From: Phellopilus nigrolimitatus
Lineage: Eukaryota; Basidiomycota; Agaricomycetes; Hymenochaetales; Hymenochaetaceae
DNA length: 19,691 nt
Assembly: GCA_021029095.1 (NCBI GenBank)
Contig: JAJOHG010000441.1
Location: 1-19,691, forward strand
Direction of reading: 5' to 3'
Part shown: positions 9,881-18,800 of the stretch, one piece after another
Position numbering within the stretch: position 1 is the first letter of the stretch
Layout of the letters: every line of letters starts with the position of its first letter
Notes under the pieces: model-generated
Database searches by the model: none
What the model saw: only the letters and a program-made list of their open reading frames with translations
What the model was told of the DNA's origin: nothing
Translations under genes and position numbers: made by a program

Positions 9881-11047
9881 ATGTTTATGCTATGCACCAC
9901 TAATGAGTCGGTGGAGGAAGCCGTACCGATACTGTTGAATGCTGAGTACTTGATCCTCGACTGCGAAGGTCGTGACCTCGGGTGCGCAAACGGTGCACTC
10001 GCCCTGCTCTCTATCGGTACACCGCACGCCTCTCACATCTACCTCTTCGACGTCTTGGCACTTCCGCATCGCTCTCTGCAGATTTTGTTCAATGCTGTGC
10101 TCTCTCACACTGCTGCGGCGCGGGGGAAGACGAAAGTGGTCTGGGATGGGCGGATGGACTACGTCGAGCTTTTCTACAGCTACAGCTGCCCGATCGAGAA
10201 TGTGCTGGACTTGCAGCTCGTCGATGTTCTGTCGCGCAAGGGAAGAGGCGAGAGCGACTATGTGAGGATGAGGCGCATGGGGAGACGCTCATTTCCGTTG
10301 TCGGAGGTTAAGAAGCTCCAGGTCGAAGAAGTGTACGTGCTGAACTCGATGGATGGTGCGGTGCGGGAGCACGGCATCGAAGGAATCCAATTAAAGGATG
10401 GTGCGTGTGTGTGTTACTGTTTTATATTCCAGTCCCTTTCCCTAGCTCTCTGAATTGTTCTCATGTACTTCTTCCCACGCATTCCAATATTAATCGTTGC
10501 AGAGTCAGTGAAGAAACTGCACACAGATAACCTCAGCGACGTCTGGATGGTTCGGCCACTGACGGATGCGCTGCTGGAATACGCTGCAAGCGACATCATA
10601 CGCATTGCTGCGCTCTATGATCACTTCCGCGCACGGGGCTACCTGGAGCAGACGCAACGCCTGCGTGCGCAGTCCATGCTCTACGTTACGATGCACCACG
10701 CCGCAGGGAAGCCAGAGCAGGAGAATATCTTCCTGCGGGGCCCGTATCTCCCGCTGTGCGTTCTCCAGCCTGTGTCACTAGACGATGGCAATAAGGCTTC
10801 TTGGATGTGCATCAGGCGTGCAGAATCAGATGAGCAAGGCATACTGTGCATAGCGTGTAAACGCACAATGCTTGATGTGCACTTCCCGCTCCGCAGCGCC
10901 GCCGTACTGAATGGTGCATACGTCGGGAACAAGAAGGGCAAGGCGAGGACGCAGATTTGCAAGATTTGCACGCTGATTCTGGCGAAGAAGCAGTATGCGA
11001 CCGATCACGTCCTTGGGGAAATCAAGGACCCCTCTAGGGGACGTTGA
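9881..11047 (+). CDS. DEDDy 3'-5' exonuclease-domain protein with C-terminal Cys pairs
   Basis: Two exons, 9881-10400 and 10503-11047, joined across a GTGCGT..TTGCAG intron, give 354 residues. The N-terminal domain is RNase D/EXD-like. Motif I is LDCEG (D27, E29), motif II VVWDGRMDY (D89, D93), and motif III YAASD (Y200, D204), the Tyr-x3-Asp signature of the DEDDy class. Such enzymes remove nucleotides from 3' ends of RNA or DNA with two metal ions; the substrate here is unknown. The C-terminus has C289-x2-C292 and C326-x2-C329, a likely zinc-binding unit that I do not associate with well-known RNase D proteins. No signal peptide, so an intracellular role is likely. A diverged paralogue lies at 12419-13471 on the other strand, sharing gene architecture and the Cys tail. 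Confidence 0.88.
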
Positions 11048-11529
11048 ATTTGATGCGGTACTCTGTCAATGCAATTACTGTCAGAGTTTCTTAGACTCTA
11101 GTGCGTCACCTAAATTTTAGCTGCAATGCAAAGCTCAGTTTCCCAACTTCTGATGTGTTCAAACCTCATTCCAGATACGTTTCTTCGAACTTCGCATCAC
11201 ACAATTTACTCTGTGTCCCACCGGCGCATCCCTTCCATTCACTTTGGCCTTCATGATCGTGACTGGTTGGCTGGTTGTTTATCGAAGCACAATTGTCGCA
11301 GAGATTGGGGCCATTACAATCACATACTACTGCAGGATGCATTAAGAATGATGCATAGAATATGTACATACATGGCTTAGAGTATAGGAAAAGAGGCAGA
11401 TCGTGACAGCATCCAGAAACAATACAGTGAGGAAAAACAACGCCACAAGAGGAAATATGGAAACAAAGGTGTCCGTCCACGTCTTATTATTGTACTTCGT
11501 AAGCGAGCGAAGTGGTGAAATGAGACAAT
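11048..11529. other. Intergenic, convergent 3' ends
   Basis: Lies between the stop of the plus-strand exonuclease and the stop of the minus-strand mini-gene. It should hold both 3' untranslated regions. No further gene or clear repeat is seen. Confidence 0.6.
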
Positions 11530-11843
11530 TTAACAGCAGCATGGTATAGGGATGATATAGCAACATCCTCCATCCTGGACACGTTTGAAATTCAGACTTC
11601 TCAGCGCCTACGCAATCAAGTGGAAAAAGACCAGATACTCACAGGGCAAGGAATACATCCTCCTCTCAGTCGCATTGCGGCCTGCCCACTCTCTCCTCCG
11701 CGAGCAGTGGTCATGCCTGTCGCTGCTGTCGGTTGCGTGTTCACCGCGTGCGCAATGCCGCCTGCTTCGGCGTCGTCGGTCCGCCGACTGATGCTGCTGC
11801 GCGCCACTGGCGGATATGCAGGGTCCGAGGTCGCAGAGGACAT
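11530..11843 (-). CDS. 81-residue protein with RLRGG motif and Cys-rich C-terminal tail
   Basis: Two exons, 11643-11843 and 11530-11574, split by a 68-base intron (GTGAGT donor, CAG acceptor), give 81 residues. The N-terminal ~55 residues are polar, Ser/Thr/Ala/Gly-rich and probably disordered. Then come MRLRGG (residues 57-62), identical at RLRGG to the ubiquitin C-terminus, and a 19-residue tail: CIPCP (63-67), the intron, DGGCC, YIIPIP and a final CCC followed at once by TAA. Short as it is, the gene is supported by a TATA box about 105 bases upstream, in-frame splicing and the sudden run of six Cys after the junction. I recall unnamed short basidiomycete proteins ending in a similar RLRGG-CIPCP tail, but no function. 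No signal peptide or ubiquitin fold is present, and CCC is not a CaaX box. Cleavage after GG, or lipid attachment to the terminal Cys, would be inference. Confidence 0.72.
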
Positions 11844-11944
11844 AGCGGGATGCGAGTGTGTCAAATTAGAAAAAAAGATTGTCGAAAAGTGAACGGCGGG
11901 GGTACGTTGAGAGCTGCAGTGCGACTTTACGGGTCTTGCTCTCG

Positions 11945-11952
11945 CTTATATA
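11945..11952 (-). promoter_or_regulatory. TATA box (TATATAAG) of the RLRGG mini-gene
   Basis: On the minus strand TATATAAG lies about 102-109 bases upstream of the ATG at 11843. The spacing matches the TATA boxes of neighbouring genes and supports the small gene being real. Confidence 0.55.
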
Positions 11953-12418
11953 AACCATTGGGAGCCTATGACGTCAGATATCAGCACACGTTACGGATCC
12001 TTATTTGGACTATGTGGCTAGACTGCATCGCCCGCAGCGACGCCTGAACTGCTTTCCGCGGTTCTCTGCATCAAATAAATAAATAGGAAAACATGGTTAC
12101 GTGCATATCTTCTCTCCATCAAGTCTGCTGATAAATTCCTCTCATCATTTTCTTGGAAATAACTGACTTCTTTCAAGATGCTCGCTCAATCTACTGTACC
12201 GCCGTTTTCCGAGCGTGCAAACTAAGAATCACTATTTTATATCTAGTAGTACAAGGAATTTCTGTCGACGGATAGCACGTCTGGGAGCATGATCATATTG
12301 GAGCGACCTAAGTAAGAGAATTTGATATTTCAGAAATCAACTCGAGAATAATAATAAAACTGTTCCTACAGCGCTATCGGTTGCCACCAGCAGAGTAAGG
12401 ATATGCGGACAGCGTAGC
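11953..12418. other. Intergenic, no gene recognised
   Basis: Between the mini-gene promoter and the 3' end of the minus-strand exonuclease paralogue. It holds an AAATAAATAAATA stretch at about 12071-12085 and AATAATAATAAAA near 12346, both AT-rich. No coding structure is seen. Confidence 0.6.
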
Positions 12419-13471
12419 CTAAGCCCTGGCGCCCTTACTGTATTGCTCTCTAGCGAGAATAAGCGTACAGACCTTGCATGTCTGCAACGTCGGAACATCT
12501 GTTCTCCCATAGTACTGTCCGTTGCGCACCTCTCCCACTTTAGCCTCATATGGGAAGTGGATAACGCTGAAAATGCGCTTGCACCCCGTGCATTCTTTGC
12601 CTGTGTCTGTCGTGTTTGGGGAAGAAACTTGCTCTTCGAGGGCGTTAAGCGGGAGGTGAGGGCATTGGTGAAATTTATTCGTCTGCTCTGGTTTCCCGGT
12701 ACATCGATACATAGCGAGCAGATTGTTCAAGGAGCAGTGGGAGCTTTGCCCGTCCAAGATAGCCATTCGCGAGCAGGCGATTGTAAAGCGCCGCGATGCG
12801 CTTGATGTCGTCTGCGGCATATTCGAGGAGGGCCTCACTCAAAGGGCGAGTCATCCACATGTCGCTGAAACCATTCATGTGGAGGTCTTTAACAACATCT
12901 AATAGAACAGATAGATCAGGATTTAATTCACACCTGGATCTAGAAAGGTTTTCTTACTGCTCTTTTCCGGAACTCCGTAAACACAGTGCTCCTTCCATGC
13001 TCTATCCATTGAGTTGAGTACGTGTACTCCTGCGAGCTGGAGTTTCATCGCCTGCTGCCATGGGAAGTCGAATCGACTGATGCGTCGTAGCCTCCTCTCG
13101 TTTCTCTCTCCGCGTGCGGTGCGCGATGCAATGTCGACAAGTTGCAAGTCCAGACAGTTCTCAAGTGGCTTTCCGTACGTGAAGAAAGTCTCTGTGTAGT
13201 CCATCCTGCCATCCCATACGACCTTCCTCTTGACGTTTCCGGAAGGGGAAAGAATAGTGTCAAAGAGGAGCGTATGAGCGTCTTGAGCGAGAGATAACAT
13301 ATCGAGGATGTAGATGTCCTGCGCATGCAGCGTTCCCAGACATATGAGCGACATTGCACCTATCGTGCAACCAAGATTGTGGCCCTCGCAATCGAGAATC
13401 ATGTACTCAGCCTGCGATAGCACTTGAACGGCCTGCTCGGCGGACTCGAGTGTCGTGCACAGTGTGTACAT
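12419..13471 (-). pseudogene. Frameshifted paralogue of the DEDDy exonuclease gene
   Basis: Exon 1 is 12958-13471; a 59-base intron (GTAAGA..TTAG) leads to exon 2 from 12898 downward. The joined frame keeps the catalytic motifs LDCEG, VVWDGRMDY and YAADD, so the nuclease domain is intact. Near 12696-12703 the frame breaks: reading on gives a TAA at 12675-12677 and a 245-residue protein. In the next frame the homologous C-terminus continues (GKPEQ, then C-x2-C in ECTGC and C-x2-C in TCKVC) to a stop at 12419. Compared with the 9881-11047 copy (M-H-H-A-A-G-K-P-E there), the simplest cause is loss of 8 bases just before GKPEQ. The product would lack the Cys tail. It may be a young pseudogene, or a truncated but active nuclease, since the N-terminal part shows no other damage. 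About half the residues match the paralogue. Confidence 0.75.
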
Positions 13472-13579
13472 AGCGATACAGTGTCAATGAATTTCAAACG
13501 AGGGAGGGCGGACGTAGTAAGACTTGAAAGTCGTCAACAGGAGTCGAGCTGATATCGTTATTTAAGTAGACCTGTCATG

Positions 13580-13586
13580 CTTTATA
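13580..13586 (-). promoter_or_regulatory. TATA box (TATAAAG) of the exonuclease paralogue
   Basis: On the minus strand TATAAAG lies about 109-115 bases upstream of the ATG at 13471. The promoter therefore looks preserved despite the frameshift downstream. Confidence 0.5.
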
Positions 13587-14351
13587 CAAGTCTAGACCCT
13601 GGGTATCTCCGCAGAGGTACCTTGACGGACACCTGTGCAGCCATCATGAGACCTTAGGCTTACGAATAGAGGGCTGCGACAATCAAGAGATCTAGAACTT
13701 GCATACACAGATGAGAAGCTTGCAAACCCTGTCATTCAGATTGCCATAGGAGTCGATTTCGATCTCTCGGCGTCCAGCATCAGTTCATTTTGCGATTCTG
13801 TACCCTATTATGATTTGGGGGTACTGAAAACCCTTTGAAGAATCTAAGAACATATTAGGAGGAAAGGACAGCGTCTGAAGACATTGAGTGAAGTGAGGCA
13901 GTGCATGTAAAAACCTTCATGCTCCGACACGAGTTATGTAACGGCAATCATGCTTACCAACAACATGTAATGCTCTCCAGTACACGCGCTCTAGCGTCAT
14001 GTTCTTCTGCTGAATCTCTTGATTCCTAGCGAAGTACATACGGGTTGACATTGGTGCGTCTTTCTGAGAATTTTTGTGACAATTGTGCACTTTTTGACGA
14101 CGGAATATCCTTCAACTTTCTTTAGAACAGCTCTTCCAGCTTGCTAATGGCCAAAGCTTTCCCGATGTACAAGTGTGCTCATATCAGTCGGTGCCGAAGT
14201 CCTCGTAATGGTTCATAAGCGGCGAACCTTCTCCGTCTTTCCTCGCCACTGGCACCACTGTCTTCTTCATTTCCTGTCAGGACTCTTTACATATACACCA
14301 CACCCTAGTCGCTTTACATCGCAATCAGAACAAATTTACGCTCAAACACCG
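13587..14351. other. Intergenic, no gene recognised
   Basis: Upstream of two divergently placed genes. An open frame runs from 14175 into the next gene, but its early part (MLISVGAEVL) is unconvincing and may be leader sequence. No repeat or RNA gene is seen. Confidence 0.5.
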
Positions 14352-14992
14352 ATGTCGAACTTGCCTTCTGTCAACAGAATCATTCCGTACAAGGCCTTGC
14401 TGCACGTTTCTTCAAGCTCAGCTGATCTTTCCGGGTATACTCTCGTAACTGAGAGTGGACCGAACGGAGAATGGTCAATCTTGGGGCTCAAGCTACCGAC
14501 ACCTCCTGCCGGAGCTACGATGCCTTATCATGCATCAGGCGCAAGTGCGAGCGGCGAAATAAATAAACCACATGGTTCTGGTTCGAGATTTGTTGAGACG
14601 GGACTCACGAGGGATGGGATTGTGGATGGACCTGACACTTCTTCAGAGGTGTGTATGCTGAGTCAGCTCAACAAATATTGATTCCGGATTCGCTGATATC
14701 GCCTCTCGACTAGCGCAACAACGCAACATCACACCCTCTATCACGGATACCTGTACGTCGCTCTCAGAAAAGTCTGTCTCGTTTTCGATCGCCAGTACGC
14801 ACAACGTGCGATGAGTCTACGCCCGGACTTGACTGGAATCCGGAAACCAGTCTTCCTTTCAAGCCAAGAACCACGAAGGCGTGTCCCCTCATCCGCCGGG
14901 GTGCGATCGTCCTGCGAGGCTCCGCTGCACACGAACGGCAGGCAGAGATACTCCGACGTCATGAGTGTGCGAGATACGAGGCCGATCGTTGA
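14352..14992 (+). CDS. Hypothetical two-exon protein, 191 residues
   Basis: Exon 1 (14352-14648) begins MSNLPSVNRIIPYKALLHVS and reads 99 codons of Ser/Gly/Pro-rich sequence. A GTGTGT donor and an acceptor ending CGACTAG at 14713 join it in frame to exon 2 (14714-14992), open for 92 codons. Exon 2 is Arg/Ser-rich (PVRRSQKSLSRFRSPVR) and then has LDWNPETSLPFKPR and RQAEILRRHECARYEADR before a TGA. There is no signal peptide, membrane segment or known domain. The case rests on splice sites and an unusually long open second exon; the start could lie upstream, as the frame is open to 14175. Without a homologue this may be a lineage-specific gene or a chance reading. Confidence 0.4.
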
Positions 14993-15898
14993 AATGGGCA
15001 CTCGGGCGTAATAATTATTTGATAGTTTGCATAGTTCCGCTCGGACAGCACTGATGATTATGATGTTGTATTTCTCCTCTTCTCTCAAGGAAGGCAGTGG
15101 ATCTTGTGGCTCGTGACACCAGCAGTCACCTTAACAGCTCAGCTCCCAGAGCCCATAGCCAGAGCTTGGCAGACACCTTTACCACTTTTTTGCTTTGTGG
15201 CGCATTCGAAAATGTGTTTTTCCTCGTATGAGAATACAGCATGATGATATAGGATGACAGTTTTCACTTCAGATGGACATGGCAGGTTTGGGAAAAAAGA
15301 AAATTGAAACGCAGCTATTGCGCTAGTCGCAAGTTACATAATATAGTATATACACACCTAGCATGTAGTTAGAGAGGGGAACACTGGCAATTCGGCACAT
15401 ATGAATGCAGGACTAGCGGTAGTAGATACATATGCAATGTAAGCTCCTCTTATAAGATATAGCGGGTTGAAAATGAAAGAGGGAGAGATGAAAGCAGGCT
15501 GAGAGAGAAACTTTGCTGGGATACTTAGTCAAAACGACATGGATGGCAAAACGGTCAAGCAATATTCAATCAAAGATATCTGATATATAGGACGACCCAT
15601 GTACAGGCACTTAGATGCTCAGTTTAGTAGTGAACATGAGGATCTGTCTTCGGAGTGGGTACGGACCAAGCCGAAGCGGCCTGTGCATGTACGTAAGCAC
15701 GACGCGTCGGCAACGCGTAGTCTGTAGCTTGCGTGAGTCCCCTGAGGACCTGACTGGACAACTGTTGCGTTTACTGGCTTTCTTTTTAATCTGATTTGTG
15801 GTTGTAGAGCTCTGGTAGCACACAACTGGTTCCACAGAACTTAAACTAAAGCTTGTGGTTGACCTTCGTTTCGTAACGGTCTCAACAACAGCAAATCC
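14993..15898. other. Intergenic, no gene recognised
   Basis: About 900 bases, AT-rich in the middle. Short open frames on the minus strand at 15611-15835 and 15841-16026 have no motif, and the latter overlaps the first exons of the next gene. The right end must carry that gene's promoter; no clear TATA box is seen. Confidence 0.55.
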
Positions 15899-18800
15899 AT
15901 GGCGGTTGCGGTTTCCAGAGAAAGCCTAGTAGGTTCCAGCGAGCAATATCTATTAGCAACCCCTGACGCAGACAGTTCAGTGGAACAGCGGACATGACGA
16001 GTCTGTTGAGGTGAATCAACGAGCACTCATTGACAAAGTCCTTGCGCGCTACTCTGGAGAGTTCACAGGTATGCTCAACTCCGGTTTACTGTTATTTCAA
16101 CTCATGTCGGGTCCGTAGTGTTTCGTGAACTACTTCAGAACTCGGATGATGCTGCTTCAAAAGCTGTTGAGATCCATTTTGAGACGCAAGCGTACTTGGA
16201 CCGGAAGAAAGGAGGTTTGGATGGCGGAGGTGGCGAGGATGGCCAGATTGCAGACAAGCTTCCAGATTTAAAGACAGAGCACGTGAGTCTACAGTAACGT
16301 TTAAAGGCTGCTTATAATTAAGAGCTGCATCTATTATAGGTAATTCAATGGACTTTCAGGAATAACGGAATTGTGTTTCGGGACGAGGATTGGAGCCGGT
16401 TAAAGAAGATCGGTGAGTAGTATGCGTCGCTTCCTTGTCAGGAAGGTGCTCATTATGGGTGCAGCGGAAGGAAATCCAGATGAGGAAAAGATTGGAGCTT
16501 TCGGTGTGGGTACGTGATGAGCATTGCGCTCAAAAGTCTCTATTTATCCAAATTTCTCTTCAGGCTTCTACAGCTTGTTCTCGGTAACGGAAGAGCCATT
16601 TGTCACGTCGGGAGGTACGCGCGTCGAAACTTGATGCGTTGTCATCTTCCTGACTGGAACAGATCAATGGATGGGTTTCTACTGGAAGGACAAGAAAGAT
16701 CAGCTCTACGCACGACGCGGTACACTACCCGAGTCCTCAAGTCCAGACGAAAGGCAATGGACGTCCTTCGAGATGCGCTTGCGCGAGTCCGCGCCGATGC
16801 CCGTCGCTTTTGACCTCACACGCTTCCTTACCTCGTCCATCACCTTTATGGCAAACGTTCGAGAAGTTAGCGTCATCTTCGACGGGCGTAAGCTTGCGCG
16901 GCTCGTCAAGAAGCCCGGTAACCCTGCCGTTGTGCCCATACCACGCGGTCTGAAGACGTCGAGCCCATTTGGGATGATGCACGTCAAAGGAATCTCTTCA
17001 ACGCGTGCGTTTAACTCGGTTCTCCGATTTCCTGTTTCCGCGACCTCTTATAAAATATATGCCGAATCATTTTGCAGCGCTGGACATTGAAGCTGAAGTC
17101 GCGCGATGTGTTTATTTATCGGGAACTTCGAAACCTCAGTTGCTCTCTCAGGCCATGCGTGCGCTGAAACCAGCGGCTGCGGCGGTCTCATCCGGGTTCT
17201 TCACGTCTCTTCTTTCGTCGTTTACCACCCCTGCACCTTCGCCGGCCCCGCAGCGAGCTGCAACACCCCTCCCTCCGCCGGTCGAGAAGGAGAGCGATCC
17301 GCTGGAGCTCAACAAGTCGGGCGTCGTGCTACATATCTTCTCGTCGGAGGTAGACGTGCGGCTGGACAAGAAGATGATCTCCGAGCTGCAGCGCTCGACG
17401 AAGAAGAACCCACCAAACCACCTTCGACTTGACTTGATCTATGTATGTTAGCTGCTTCCAGCTTTCTCTGATTATGATAATAATACCCTGACATCTTGCA
17501 GACGGGAAAACAAGAGTATGATGCAAGCAAAAGAGAGGATGATAATTTTGACCAGCCTACTGGAAGCGTCTTCCAAGGTCTCAGAGCCGATCTTGATGGG
17601 TGCGTAAAATAAATGAATTTATAGCGCATTTCGTTACTGACAGATCGTTCAGCACCGGATTTGCTCGAGTTTTTATTGTAAGAAACTTTTTTTGAAGCTG
17701 GTCCCGTTTGCTAATACTGTGCCCAGGGTCATGCTACAGGTCAGACCACGGGACTTGGTGGGCATATGGCCGCTCGCTTCATCCCAACCGTAGAACGAGA
17801 ATCAATAGACTTGGTGTGCGTAATCGTCCCCTGTTGCTCTACCTCGATCTCATGAAAACATTAGAGATCGCAATGTGTCCTGTAAGCTGACACTTTCATG
17901 TCTTTTCGCGGACACTAACCGATGATCAGTGTGGAATAAGGAACTGCTATATGTCGGCGGATTTTTGGCCCGAGCTGCCTACGAAACAGAGATGGCGAGT
18001 ATCCGAGAGCTATGGGTAGCATCAGCGGAGGGTGGTACTAGCACCGTCGACGAACAGATTCAGACGTGGCTCACAGATCGATGTTTTGCACGCCCTCAAA
18101 TTCTTTACATTCCATCCTTCCACGCCGTCTGCTGTCGTTTCAAACCTCCTCGAAGCTGCTTTCTTTTCTTCTGCAACCTCACACCAATTCTCGATTATGT
18201 CTTCCATCGGCGTCAAGAGTGCAGCGGACGTGCGTATCCCGGATAAAACGTTCGCGGCTTTTTTGAAGCAGCTCCCTGTCCTCCCTGATGCCCTTGCGAC
18301 AGGCGCAACGATGATGGTCGACGCGCTGCGTGCACGTGGGGTAATTAAGGACATCACGTTTGCGGACGTACTCGGCGAGTTGCGTACCCGCCCGCTCGCG
18401 GACACTGAGCTGGTGGCTTGCATGAAGTGGTGGATTGGTGTCTGGGCGGCTGGGGAAAGCGTGCATACAAACCTTCCGCATATCCGGCAGCAGCTCATTG
18501 AGGCGACGCTTTTTGACGACAGGGGACTGGACCGCGAGTGAGAAGATCACCCCGCTCGCGCAGATCCGGACATTTGTCAATCTTCGCAGCATGGGTTCAA
18601 TCTTACCTCTGGACGAACCTCTCCCCGAGCATACCATTCCGATAGATGTGAGCAGGAGCTTCTCGGCTGCAGATCTGGCTTTTGCGTTCGGCTGGCAGGA
18701 GCTTACTGTTGTCGACTGGACACGATACATAGTGAGCCCCGCGCTGTCAGCGGCGGGACCTGAACATGATATTTCCGTGTCAGCCGTGTGGGCAGAGCGC

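Noticed and set aside
11530..11574. CaaX-type mating pheromone precursor
   Set aside because: The tail ends CCC with no aliphatic CaaX motif, and the precursor lacks the usual pheromone cleavage context.
12443..12805. Plus-strand open frame of 120 codons
   Set aside because: It is antisense to the exonuclease paralogue and has no recognisable features.
17999..18090. A short intron to explain the first GHKL frameshift
   Set aside because: The only candidate (GTGGTA to GAACAG, 26 bases) is too short for a fungal intron and joins to the wrong frame, while WLTDRC and LHALKFF on either side both look conserved.
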